The notes: generated by a model from the sequence alone, not told the origin. A stretch of DNA of 64,000 nt from Phaseolus vulgaris (GCF_000499845.2 NC_023754.2:7580477-7644476); one strand, 5' to 3'. Positions 11,419-22,315 are shown, counted from the stretch's first letter. Numbers and translations: made by a program.

Positions 11419-12515
11419 TGTAGAGCATGAGAGCTTTTATGTTTCAAATCCTTGATAAAGCTTGAAGTTGTGCTGCTTTTGGTTTGGGTTTAGAGTAGAA
11501 TGTTTAGAATCTATGTAAAGATCAGTTATTGACACTTGCACAAAGCTTGCCCAATCTGTTTTAAAAAGCAAAGTGTTTTTCTAAGCAAAGAAAAAACAAC
11601 CGGTTGAAATAATCGGTTGTTTGTCACTTGGCTGGCTTAAAGGTTTTGAAATTGTTTTTGACTTGGTTATGTAATTGCCTAACCAATTCAACTGGTTTAA
11701 ATCGTCTTTTCAACCGGTTGATTGTGACTTTATCTAACAGTTTTTTGAAAAACCTGTTATTTTGTTTCGGGTGAGATCAAAACTGCTTTGCCTCATTAAT
11801 GCTGCCTTGAACGACTAGTTTTTAAGTGCTATAAATATAGCCCTTCTTTCAAAGCAAAAGTGAACAAGTTTTTACACAGATTTGAGATCAAAGAGACATT
11901 GAGATTAGTTTTTGAAAGAAGTTTTCAAAAGGTTTGCAAGATTGTTGTTAAGCTTTGCACTAGTACAAGATCTGATCATAGGACTTCCTAGTTTGTGTAA
12001 TCTCATGTGTTTTCTATTCCTTTCAAGATTCTTATAATTGTACTTTCATAAACTTGTAAGTGTGTGTGAAATCCTACAAAGTTAGAGGGTGTTCTGACTT
12101 GAGGTGTGTGGTGTTGCAAAGATGGTGAATGGGTCTTGTGGTTTTCAAGGTCACCTCTTTGTGGTGTGTTGGTGTAATCTGTAATTGATTGCTAGTGGAA
12201 CTCAGAGGTTGTTCTGAGTACTGGATGTAGCTAAAGGTTGAGTGAACTAGTATAAAATTCTTTGTGTAAATCTTTCTATCTCTAACTCCTTATAATTGTT
12301 TGTTTTAATTTTGCTCCTGCTGCTGATATAAACAACCGATTAAAACGCAATTTCAATCGATTAAAATTTTGAAAATAGTTTATGTATCATCAGTTGATTG
12401 CTTTCCTTAGTTGCTTATCTATGATTGTTTGATAAAGGTTCATTCTTAAACAATCTTTGGCAAAATCTTTGATAAACAATTCACCCCCTTCTTGTTTAAG
12501 CCATCAAATCTTACA
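11419..12515 (+). repeat. 5' LTR of element C
   Basis: The LTR is 1097 bp, starting TGTAGAGCATGAG and ending TTACA before the primer-binding site. Related LTRs occur at 17158-17567, 46631-47692, 56457-57551 and as fragments at 29217-29335, 61283-61615 and 63878-64000 (inverted). It contains the perfect palindrome CAACCGGTTG at 11597-11606 and 11711-11720. Confidence 0.93.
11830..11837 (+). promoter_or_regulatory. TATA box of the element C 5' LTR
   Basis: TATAAATA lies in the middle of the LTR, downstream of the two CAACCGGTTG palindromes. The related LTR at 56457 has the same TATAAATA at 56876-56883. It is the likely promoter of the copia RNA. Confidence 0.65.
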
Positions 12516-12517
12516 AT

Positions 12518-12533
12518 TGGCATCAAGAGCTAG
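12518..12533 (+). promoter_or_regulatory. Primer-binding site of element C
   Basis: TGGCATCAAGAGCTAG lies two bases after the LTR end. It resembles the Met-tRNA primer site TGGTATCAGAGC with a C for T and an added A. Element D carries nearly the same sequence at 57554-57569. Confidence 0.7.
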
Positions 12534-12583
12534 GTTCTTGAAAAATATTCAAGTTTCTGTTTTTTTCTTAAAATTCTTTTTAC

Positions 12584-13740
12584 ATGGCTGACAAGTTGCC
12601 TTTTGGGGAAGGTGGTTCCATAAACAGTCGTGGTGTCAATTATCAATTTTGGAAGGTGTGAATGAAAATCTTTATGCATTCAACTGATAAGGGTATTTAG
12701 GAAACAATTGAAAATGGTCCTTTTTATACCTCAAGTCAAAAGAGATGAGGTTTTAATTAATAAACATTCATTTGATTGGACTGAGGCTGAAAGCAAGAAA
12801 GCTAAGTTTGACTAGATTGCTAAGAATATAATAACCTCTGCCTTGAGTTGTAATGAATTTTTCAAGGTATCACAGTGTAGCTCAGCAAAGGAATATGGGA
12901 CATTCTTGAAGTCACACATGAAGGGACAAACGATGTCAAGAGAGCCAAAAAGCATCCTCTTATTAAAGAGTATGAACTCTTTAGAATGCAGAAGGGAGAG
13001 ACAATTTGTGATGTGCAGAAAAGGTTATCTCACATAGTGAATCATTTGATGAGTCTTGGTAAGACTTTTGATAAGGAGGAGCTGAACATCAAGATATTGA
13101 AATGTCTTGATAGAACATGGTAGCCAAAGGTCATTGCCATCTCAAAATCAGAATATTTGACATCAATGACAGCTGCTTCATTGTTTGGTAAGCTTAGGGA
13201 ACACGAACTCAAAATGAATAGCCTGGTTGTCCAAGAAAGTGAGGACAAACACAATAAAGGTATAACACTCAAAGCTTGCAATCACAAACAACAACAAGAC
13301 TCAAGTGGGAGTGATGAAGACACCATGAGTCTGCTGTCAAGAAAATTCAGCAAGTTCTTGAAGAAGAAAAGTCAAGCTTCAAAGAGGTATAGCTTTAAAA
13401 AACCTAGTGATTTTAATATTAAAAAGTACACTTGCTATGGTTGTGGTGAACAGAGTCATATCAAGGCAGAATGCCACAACAATGAAATCAAAGAAAAAAC
13501 AGATTTCAAAAATGAGAAAAGGGGAAAAGCCAAGAAGGCATATGTGGCATGGGATGACAATGAGGTATCATCCTCTAGCTCTTTTGATGATGAAGACACA
13601 AACCTGTGTCTTAGAGAATCTGTATCCAGTAGCATGAGTTCATCATCTTCAATCACAGGTAACAACTATTATCAATTGCTTGAAGCTTTTAATGAAACTC
13701 ATGAAGAGGTTAACTGATTGACACTTTCTCACAACCGGTT
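12584..13740 (+). pseudogene. gag of element C (UBN2-type copia gag)
   Basis: The copia nucleocapsid precursor starts at ATG 12584 (MADKLPFGEGGS) and is broken by a TGA at 12659 (where Trp is expected), by further stops and by frame changes. The middle part at 12843-13150 carries the CNEFFKVSQCSSAKE segment typical of UBN2 gag domains. The last part is open at 13157-13717 and contains a CCHC zinc knuckle CYGCGEQSHIKAEC (13433-13474), then an acidic, Ser-rich tail and YYQLLEAFNETHEEVN. That last motif recurs in element D (about 63160-63210). The gene is inactive. Confidence 0.87.
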
Positions 13741-13923
13741 TAAAGGTCTACTTGAAGGGTCAGAAAGATCAGGATCTCAAGAAGATTTGTGTTCAAGTCA
13801 AAGCCTTGTCTTAATTCTATGTACTTCTTACATTTGTGTAACTGAAATCTGAGGATAATTTTCTTCTTCTTCTCTTTGTTGAACATTAGTTTTTAAATCC
13901 AATTCCATTTTCTCTATGTCTAT

Positions 13924-14912
13924 TGATGAGAGTCAAGTAAAGGAGGTTTTTATTAATGAAGGAAGAGGCAATTCACCATCACACTTGAAGTTCTTCCTTC
14001 TAGTCTTCTCAAAATTAAAAGAAGACATAAAATAAAGAGAGGCCCAAGCCCAAAGCCCAAGCCCAAACCCAAGTCCATCCTATGAAGGGCAAGGCCAAGT
14101 ATTAAATAATAAAGAATATTGTTGAAGGTGCTTAGAGGGAAACATTAGAAACCTCTATTGTTAAAGCATCTTTTAGTCTTTAGTTAAGAGTCTTAGGGGG
14201 GGGTGTTAGTAGATAGGTGTAGGAGTAAATAAGGAGGTGCCAAAGTGAGAGAAGGGATCACACCTTCCTCATGCTTTGTTTTAGGTGCAAATTCTAGAAG
14301 CTTTTTAGGAGGGAGTTTTTTGAATTTGTGTAGCTTACATTTCAGCACCTTAGGCTATAAATAGAGGTGCTCTCTTTGTAAATTTCAGATTGGAATTAAT
14401 CTAAGAAAACTCTACTCAAATTTTGAGTGAACTTTGGAGAGCTTTGAGCCTTCTTCTCTAGTCTTATCTTGATGGATCAATGGAGTCCTCAAGTGGCGGC
14501 ATCACTCTCATCTAGGAGCATTCCACACTTCTAGTGGCGAGATCATCCATCCTCCTTCCATCTTCATGAGCATTTCTTCTCTCCTTCCTTTCTCCTCTTT
14601 CTATTGTTTGTGTTAGCTTGTGTTCTTGAGTTTTGGTTAGATGTTCTTGCTGTTTTTATGAGTTTTTGGTTCGGCAGTTTTATAATTCTGTCCATTCATC
14701 TTGTTCCTTTGCTTTTCTTGCTCATTTGTTCGGTTCAATTTGACTATAATTGGTTCATCCAAATGAGTTTGGGATTTGGTACTAGTTTTTGGTGAGTTCT
14801 TGTCTTAGAACAATGATCCAACTCTAAGAAAAGTGCATCTATAATGTCCAACTCAAGGTGATTCCTAAGAAGGTCAAGAACCTTTCTCTATATGGCTAGT
14901 GGAATCACATCA
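13924..14912 (+). mobile_element. Solo LTR 1, related to the element B family
   Basis: This 989-bp LTR begins TGATGAGAG and ends CACATCA. It carries a TATA box (TATAAATA, 14356-14363) and a run of GGCCCAAGCCCAAAG units. Flanks TCTAT (13919-13923) and TCGAT (14913-14917) form a 5-bp duplication with one mismatch. It shares long stretches with the inverted solo LTR at 19112-20282 and, near its end, with element B LTRs. No internal region follows, so it is a recombination product. It interrupts element C. Confidence 0.8.
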
Positions 14913-15517
14913 TCGATGCTTATATTATAACTAACTTGTATTTCTTCTATTCTTTATACAAATCTATGTGCCTTATAAACCTTGACGTTTGAATATAGCA
15001 TGGTTGTTAGAAAATATGATTTTCTCAAAACTTTTCATCAGTGCAGAATTTCAACCAATTGTTTCCTCGAAACAATTGATTGTTATCTCTCTGTCAGCTG
15101 GGCAAATCTGTTTTTAATTTCTAATCTCTGATTTGTAATTTTGTTCAAATCCGGTGATATTTGTGGTCAATATTGTATTAATTACATGTTTGAATACAAT
15201 ATGCCCCTGTTATAACTGTTATTTATAAATCAGATTCCTCTTATCTTGGAAACTAAAATTGCTTTTAAAGTTTGGTCAAATCAACATGTGAGTATCTGTA
15301 CTTTCTATTTGACTGACAAAAATAACTTTATGGTTCATATTTGATTCGTTTTTACTGTTTTGAAAACAACCCACATAATGCCAACTTTGACCAAGGGTTA
15401 TGGCTATATAAGTAATGCAATTAGATGTTGTTTTCACACAAACAACCTGTTGTTCTTCTTTTTCCTCTGCTATAATTTTTCTCTGCATTGTGCTAAAGCT
15501 CCTTTCTGAATTGAGCT
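14913..15517 (+). other. Non-coding interior of element C
   Basis: No domain is visible where the copia pol would be expected. The segment contains AACCAATTGTTTCC-like motifs resembling those in the LTR, and short AT-rich stretches. It probably includes the untranslated spacer before the late ORF. Confidence 0.55.
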
Positions 15518-16762
15518 ATGGCTAGAACTCCTCTATCTCCTAAAAGGATGAAAATCAGGGTTGTTAGAAGTGGTGGGAAGCTTGAAGGATGGTTCTCAGG
15601 AGAATCTAAACTCATCAACAAATACCTACATGAAACTAGTAGGAAAAGTGTGAATACACCCAAGCTTGTCTCCTTCACTTAGATGAAGCAACAAAATTTG
15701 TCCACTGTGAGAAGCCTCCTCAAGGATCAAAGATTGAAGAGATTTCTTGAGCTCACTAGAAACATTTTTCTAGATTTTGTGAAGGTATTCTATACTAACC
15801 TTTAATTTAATGGTGACTCACTTATTTCTCATGTGAAAGTTGTAGACATGGTGATTACCAATGATGCGTGGATTGTTGTGACTAGATTGAAGTACTCTGG
15901 GTTGAGGATCAATAGAGGAAACCTAGGGATAGTTGAAGAATTCAACAAGACGCAGTTCTACAAGAGTTGTCTCAAGAATCCCCTCTCCAAAGTGAGAAAT
16001 TTTTCTGTTGGAGGGTTAAAGCTTTATGAAAGGCTCATAGCCTTCATAGTGTCATGGATCATCACACCAAGGGGGAGCAATCACTCCACTCTTTCTAAGG
16101 AAGACCTATTGTTGATCTATTGCATTATGAATAAAGTGAAGATCAATTGGATTCGCATCATCAAGGAGCATATGCAAAAATCCATAAGGTTATGTGACTT
16201 CCACTATCCCTATGCAATTTTAATATCTAAATTTCTTCACTGTTTTGAAGTGAACATTGAAGAGGAGCTAGCTGGAATTATCAAACCCTCAAGTGAGATT
16301 AAGAGTGGATCCCTAAGCAAAATGGGATTTACTAAAATTAGTAGAAGATGGGTTATCAAAGATGGTGATCAAGCTGGCCCAAGTGGAACCAATGATGGTG
16401 ATGAACCTGAAGATTCAGCAACTCAAGAGGAACCTGCTGCTGAGACTCAAGAGGCTGTTCATAATGATGCTTACATTGGAGAAAGGATGACCACAATGTC
16501 TCCTTTTGAAAGATTGATGATCAACCGCATTGACACTTTTGCTGGAAATCGAAGGAATCTCCATGACTTGTGTGAGTCAAAGTTCAATCATATGGATTCA
16601 TGTTTTTCAAACCTGGATGAACAGTTAGAAGAGGTTCAAAATCAGATTCTGGAGCTACAATTTGAAAGAGAGAACAATCCTTCTAATTTGCTGGTTTATA
16701 TTTCTGAACAATTTTTTTTCTCTTTTATGTTTTTTTTAATCCTTCCTTTTGTCTATTTGTGA
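15518..16762 (+). pseudogene. Envelope-position ORF of element C (plant transposon protein)
   Basis: One frame runs from ATG 15518 to the TGA at 16760-16762, with in-frame stops at about 15680 and 15803. From 15833 it is open for 309 codons. The middle (15850-16250) looks like the putative plant transposon protein domain found in the late ORF of legume Sirevirus-like elements, with SKVRNFSVGGLKLYERLIAF. An acidic/Gln-rich linker follows, then a coiled-coil-like stretch (FSNLDEQLEEVQNQILELQ) and a hydrophobic end (FFFSFMFFLILPFVYL) that could be a membrane anchor. Position after pol and before the 3' LTR fits an env-like gene. Its real function is unknown. Confidence 0.7.
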
Positions 16763-17157
16763 AGACAAATTGAGGGAGAAGTAACCAGTTGGGATGCAAT
16801 GTTCTTATTATTTGTGCTTTTACTTCCTTTGAATATTGCTTAACACTGCTATAACTGGTTTAGATTTGAAATTTTAAAACTGTTAAAACTCTGATACAAA
16901 ATTTCAACCAATTATTCCTGCGAAATAACCGATTGTTTATCCGTGTTTGTACCTCTGTATGTTGACTTTCTCACAATGTTTTGGCGGATGTTCCTATCTG
17001 GAAATCACGTAGTGGGAACTGGTTTGTGGTGCTTATTTGATTGGAATATATTATCATGTGTTTCTATGTTTGCTCATGAATGCAGGTTGTACAAATTCTA
17101 AACAAGAACATTGCAAAAAGCATCCCAAGGATTTGTCTCCATCAAATAGGGGGAGAT
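16763..17157 (+). other. 3' non-coding region and polypurine tract of element C
   Basis: No ORF is present. The stretch ends with the purine run AATAGGGGGAGAT at 17145-17157, directly before the TGTAGAGC start of the 3' LTR. This is the usual copia plus-strand primer. Confidence 0.75.
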
Positions 17158-17567
17158 TGTAGAGCATGGGAGCTTTGATGTTTCAAATCCATGATGAAGC
17201 TTGAAGCTATGCTGCTTTTGGTTTGGGTTTAGATTAGAATGTTTAGAATCTATGTAAAGATCAGTTCTTGACACTTGCACAAAGCTTGCTCAATCTGTTT
17301 TACAAAGCATAGTGTTTTTCTAAGCAAAGAGAAAAAGAACCGGTTGAATTATCGAAATAATCAGTTGTTTGTCACTTGACTAGCTTAAAGGTTTTGAAAC
17401 TGTTTTTTACTTGGTTATGTAACTGCCTAACCAATTAAACTGGTTAAATCGTCTTTTCAACCGGTTGATTGTGACTTTCTCTAACAGTTTTTTGAAAAAC
17501 CTGTTATTTTCTTTTGGGTGTGATCAAAACTACTTTGGCTCAGTAATGCTGCCTTGAACGACTAGTT
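17158..17567 (+). repeat. Truncated 3' LTR of element C
   Basis: The first 410 bp match the 5' LTR from TGTAGAGCATG to ACTAGTT, then the match stops abruptly. The following bases are integrase code of element A. About 690 bp of LTR and an unknown length of element A are missing, so one deletion removed the right boundary. Confidence 0.88.
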
Positions 17568-18550
17568 GAAAATCATCCAAGCAGGGTACTATTGGTCGAC
17601 GATGAAGGAAGATTACGGGAAGTATGTCCAATGATGTGAAAAATCTCATAAGCATGCCGATTGGTGCCATGCACCACCCGAGGAGTTGCGATCGATTTAC
17701 AGCCCATGACCTTTCCATACGTGGGGGTAGACATTTTGTGCCATTTCTCTTTGGTCATACGCCAGATGAAATACCTCATTTTCACCATTGAGTACTTTAC
17801 TAAGTGGATTGAAGTTGAACCAATAGCACAAATAACCGCCCACAAAGTCCAACATTTCGTGTGGAAGAACATAGTGTGTCGTTCGGGATTCCAAGGCACT
17901 TAGTATTTGAAAATGAAACCCAATTTGCTAGCCAACAGCTGGGAAAGCTGTGCACAAAGCTCAAGATAAAGTAGATCTTTGCCTTGGTAGAACACCCACA
18001 AACGAATGGGTAGGCCAAGTCGGCCAACAGGGTCCTACTGAGGGGATTGAAAAAGAGGTTGGAAAAGGAAAAAGGAAAGTGGTCAGAAGAAATTCCAAGA
18101 ATTTTTTGGTCCTATCACACTACCCCACAATCAACAACAAAAGAAACACCGTTTAGTTTAGTATACAGGTTTGATGCCATGATACCAGTGGAAGTCCAAG
18201 AAAATTCTCCTAGGTTCCAAAGTTTCATCGCTGAAGAATCCAAAAAGGGAAAATGATGAATTTAGATTTGTGGAAGAGGCACGTGATCACGCTCGTATAA
18301 ACTCGGAAGCCTTAAAGAGAAGGGTGGAGCTAAAGCACAAGACCAAGACGAAACCTCGACAGTTTAAGATTATTGACTTGGTGATGAGGAAGGCTCACCC
18401 TTATTAGATCGAGAACAAGTTATCTCCGAAATGGACTGGCCCATTTTGCGTAGTCGAGGTACTAGGAAACAACACGTATAAGTTGGAAACCGTGAAGAGA
18501 GGAGCCATCCCACGACGTGGAATGTGGAAAATCTCAAGTTCTATTTAAGT
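17568..18550 (+). pseudogene. Integrase of element A
   Basis: The zinc-binding segment starts at once (IIQAGYYW), followed by HADWCHAPPEELRSIYS at about 17650-17700. The core is recognisable as MKYLIFTIEYFTKWIEVEP (17765-17821) and HKVQHFVWKNIVC (17840-17878), then WAYHTTP-like and ETPFSLVYRFDAMIPVEVQ sequences at about 18105-18200. At least four frame changes and several stops destroy it. The C-terminal region continues to about 18545 (KNLKFYLS-like ending), just before the 3' tandem repeats. Confidence 0.87.
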
Positions 18551-18689
18551 TAAGATGCCTAGATTTTCATTTTTTCCTTTAAACATTATGTTTTTGTGTG
18601 AGGTGACACTCTTTTTCCCTCAAAAAGGGTTTTTTAATGAGGTCACCGAGTAGTAAATTTGTTCCTTGGAGAGATGTGTGAAATAAGTT

Positions 18690-19060
18690 AATTTGAATTA
18701 AATATTGTAGTCGGCACATGGTAAGACGACCTAACTTGGTGAAAGCACGATTACCCGGGTATAAACGCCACATGAGATGAATTGGTTTAAGCAGGTGACG
18801 CTGTCCGAGATGGTACACAGTAAGACGACCTAACTTGGAATGAACGAAGTCACCCGAGTATAGGTGCTCTGTAATAGATGAATTAATTTCAACAGATGAA
18901 TTATCTTATTTAGCACATGGTAAGATGACCTAACTCGAAATGAATGAAGTCACCTGAGTATAGGCTCACTGTGAGAGGAATTAGTTTAAACAGATGAATT
19001 ATCTGAGATAGTGCATGATAACACAACCAAGCCCGAAGTAGATACAACTATCCGAGTAGG
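18690..19060 (+). repeat. About 100-bp tandem repeats in the 3' region of element A
   Basis: The word GTAAGACGACCTAACT recurs with small changes at 18721, 18820, 18920 and, more degenerate, near 19016, giving a period of about 100 bp over roughly four copies. Each unit also has an ACCCGAGTATAGG-like word. Short tandem repeats after pol are a known feature of Tat/Ogre elements and a source of satellites. Confidence 0.75.
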
Positions 19061-19111
19061 TGCCCTGCGAGGTGAGGTATCGTGGAATAGATACAATAGT
19101 CACACTATAAG

Positions 19112-20282
19112 TGATATGATTCCAAATGCAAGATATAGATGATTCTTTGACATTTTATGGAATCAAATTGAGCTGGAATATGATTAGGCACTTTTTAAGA
19201 ATTGGATCAATGTTCTATCATTCAAGAACTCACCAAAACTTAAGTAACCAAGCCAAAACTCATATGGAAGTCCATTTCTTGCCAATTGAACCGATTAAAA
19301 TGCTTAAGAATTCAAAAGAACCGATTAAAATGCTTAAGAATTCAAAAGAACCGATTAAAATGCTTAAGAATTCAAAAGAACCGATTAAAATGCTTAAGAA
19401 TTCAAAAGAACCGATTAAAATGCTTAAGAATTCAAAAGAACCGATTAAGATGCTTAACAATTGAAATGCACCGAACAAAAGCAAGAAAGAAGGAAGATGA
19501 ACCGATCAAACTCAGCAAGAAAGAAGATGAACCTAACAAAACATGAATTAAAGCTAAAGTACCGAATAGAATTGCAAAAAAGGAACCTAAGACATGTTTA
19601 AGAGTTCATATGAGCACAGAAATGGAAGAAATAGATGGAAAAGAGAGAAGACTTATGTGGTTGAAGAACTTGGTTGATGAACACGCCACTTGAAGTGTGA
19701 TTGCTCCAAGATAAGTGTGAATTGCCGCCACTTGAGGAACCAAGGCACTTAAGATGAGACTAGGAAGAGGAGAAGGCAAGTTCTCACTACACTCAATCAA
19801 CAATTTGGGAGAGTTTCATTACATCAAAAATCAATTCTATTATTTGAAGGACCTAAGCCCTCCTTTTATAGGAGCAAGGGCCGGTCATGAGGCTACAAAG
19901 CTTGCACCACAAGCTAACCAAAAGTCCCTTGCATGCTACCCACTCTAGCGCCTAAAGTGAGACATGAAGAGTTACCTTCTAGAAAATTCTAAACTAATGC
20001 CTAAAGATGCTTTACAAAAAGAGGTTTCTTTAGGTTTCCCTCTTAGCACCTTCCTAAACACTTTTCTATATTATTTACAAATTTATACAAAAGAAACTAA
20101 AGAGAGACATTAATTGAAGCCTATTCTTGAAAGCTTATAGACTTCTTTGGCTTTAGGCTTGGTCCTCTCTTTATTTTATGTCTTCTTTGAATTTTGAGAA
20201 GACTAGAAGGAAGAACTTTAAATGTGTGGATGAATAACCTCTTCCTTCATTAATAAAAGCCTATCCTATGTGATCTCCATCA
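19112..20282 (-). mobile_element. Solo LTR 2 with perfect 5-bp target duplication
   Basis: This 1171-bp LTR is inverted relative to solo LTR 1. On the plus strand it starts TGATATGATTCC and ends CTCCATCA. ATAAG is duplicated perfectly at 19107-19111 and 20283-20287. A TATA box (TATAAAAG, minus) is at 19863-19870. Its start shares GAATTGGATCAATGTTCTA and other words with element B LTRs, so it belongs to a related family. It interrupts the 3' region of element A. Confidence 0.92.
19289..19465 (+). repeat. 30-bp tandem repeat, about six copies
   Basis: A 30-bp unit beginning AACCGATTAAAATGCTTAAG is repeated five times with no change and a sixth time with changes. It lies inside solo LTR 2. Because 30 is divisible by three, several frames stay open through it, and these open frames are not genes. 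Copies are contiguous with no spacers. Confidence 0.95.
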
Positions 20283-20940
20283 ATAAGACAACCCAATTCG
20301 AAGGAAAAGGTAGCTCGACCAGGCCTGAGCTTAAAATATTCCAAAGAATTCATGATGTCATGCCCTTTACCTGACTCGTGAAATAAAACTATGTAGTCAA
20401 TGCCCATAAAAAAAGGGGGTACAAGTCAAGTTGAAGTGGAAGGTTGTTCTAACCAGGAGGGTGTCACTCATCAAAAGGTTAGTCTCACCGTTAAGAGAAA
20501 GTTTCATTGCTTTCTACATTTAGTTTCACCTAAGTTAACAAAACCTGTTATGTTAATCCTGTTGTGTTCGGGATGTGAGGTCAGCTTGATTAAAAAAACA
20601 TTTTTTTCAATTCGCATGTTCAGACACTACAACTCCATATGGGCTAACCATGTAGTAACATGCTAGACACGTTGTGTTTAAGTGAAAAATCATCTTATAT
20701 GGCAAAGTGTTCGGATACATATTCATGCCCTATAGTTAAAATCTTTGATTTCAAAGTAAATAACATGTTTATAATTGTTTAAGTTTCAAAACGCTAAATG
20801 AACATCAATGAAGAGTTAAAGTGTCCAGTAAGTTCGACAAACAAAAGTAGATATAGTCCATAAAAGTCGAATTAAAAGTCCCCCACTAGTTTTCCATCGT
20901 CCACGGTCTTGCCTGGGTCTAGCTCTGAGAAGTCTATGGT
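20283..20940 (+). other. Element A 3' non-coding region
   Basis: This continues element A after the solo LTR. I see no recognisable domain. A weak open stretch at 20400-20666 has no family resemblance and is not called a gene. Confidence 0.5.
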
Positions 20941-21163
20941 GGGATGGATGACTGTTGCCTACTCCAAAGCAATTTCGAATCCGACAAGGTAGGATTGGGC
21001 GACATCATTTATGAAAAAGTCAGTGGCCTTGGTAAAATCTCTCTCCTTGCGAATCAACTCTTTCTTTAGGTCTTCAATCTCGTTTGAAAATTTGTTATTC
21101 TCTTCGGTTGAACTTAGTCTATCTTGGGTCTTTGATAGCTGTCGTTTTGCTCTCAAATTAAGA
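20941..21163 (-). pseudogene. 3' end of the antisense ORF of element A
   Basis: The minus strand encodes a coiled-coil-like end (NEIEDLKKELIRKERDFTKA) and stops near 20941. It continues the coiled-coil code at 22316-22560 and is separated from it by solo LTR 3. Antisense ORFs between pol and the 3' LTR are known in Tat-lineage elements. Their job is unknown. Confidence 0.65.
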
Positions 21164-22315
21164 TGATTCTAATGTAGATTTTCCTAATGCTAGAGAGATG
21201 ATAGTATAAAAGTGGTCAGATGACCCCAAGTCATTTCCCAACGAATCCAATAGTGATTTCAATGAATAGAATTCAAAACCTATATGAAATCAATGAAAAT
21301 TAGAAATAATGGTAAAGTAAAAGGGGTTGTGATCGTTAAGCAGGAAAATATAAATGATGATTTAAATCAGTAAAGAATGCAGATTGACTCCCAAGTTCTT
21401 CCACCAATGAATTCCTCACAGGTTCTCTAAAGATTATTCCTTTCTCAATCCTCAGCAGAGCTAAACTAGATTGAACATACGCCAAACCTAATTTAATTGA
21501 AGCTCACCAATAAATCATACGTCTACCAGTTTAATCAATACCCACTTTGTTCGATGTGTATACTTTATGAGAATGCTTATCTCCTCTCTCTTGAATCATG
21601 CAGCTAAGAAATTAATTAGAACAATACAAACTAACTAAGAAACCAAAGTTTAAGATAAGGAAGACTCTCAATCATGCGTTCAAGTACAACCTCTCACAAA
21701 AACTAGTTTCCCAGGAGATTAGACAATAAAAACAACTACTATAAAGAATTGAAAAATGAAAACTTTTATTGATCAAAACTTCATAACTCAATAGGGAATA
21801 AAAAAGGAATCAACCAAAAGGTTTAACTTTCCATGCAGAGGCAAAAGAATTACAAAGAAGAAAAGAAACTAAGAAAACCCTATGAAGCTCTCCCCTTTTC
21901 TCCTTGAGGCTTGTGTCTTTTTATAGGCTTTTCTGCTCCAATGATATTTGGGAAAATATTGTAGTTTAGATTTTGTAAACAGTTTCCAACTTTCTATAAT
22001 TCTTTTTATTTTGTAGAAGATTTGCTTCCAATTCTGTTTTTGGGATCTTGTAGCTTTTATTTTCTCTTTCTCCTCAGAATTTGTTTTCTGTTTCGATTCA
22101 AAGAAGAACCTTGGACTTTTGCATATTTGGCCTATTCATAAAGGTAGAAAACTTCAGATCATTTATCCTAAAAACACAAAATTACCAAAAATAATAGTTA
22201 AGGCCCAAATAAACCCAATTATATGAATATTAATTAAAACAACAAATTTATTTATTATTATAGTCCAATAATCTATGATTAAAGCTATTAAGTGTGAATA
22301 AATATATGTTCATCA
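21164..22315 (-). mobile_element. Solo LTR 3 (family uncertain)
   Basis: This block of about 1.15 kb cuts the antisense ORF of element A. Read on the minus strand it starts TGATGAACATAT and ends AGAATCA. It contains a TATA box (TATAAAAAG on minus, 21917-21925). The flanks do not give a clean 5-bp duplication, so the ends are approximate or one was altered. No internal domain is present. Confidence 0.65.

Larger units (their letters stand above)
11419..17567 (+). mobile_element. Element C: Sirevirus-like copia element lacking pol
   Basis: The element lies inside element A between RNase H and integrase. It has a full 5' LTR, a Met-type primer-binding site, gag, an envelope-position ORF, a polypurine tract and a truncated 3' LTR. 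No protease, integrase or RT sequence is found between gag and the late ORF. That space is taken by a solo LTR (13924-14912) and about 600 bases of non-coding DNA. The LTR parts that can be compared differ by roughly 6 percent, so it is clearly older than element B. No target duplication can be tested, because the right end and part of element A are deleted. Confidence 0.88.

Noticed and set aside
19289..19465. Possible CRISPR-like repeat array
   Set aside because: Units are contiguous with no spacers, and the DNA is plant nuclear sequence.
19126..19546. Open frames on both strands across 19126-19546 with ten-residue repeats
   Set aside because: They result from a 30-bp tandem repeat (divisible by three) inside a solo LTR; no start context, no domain.
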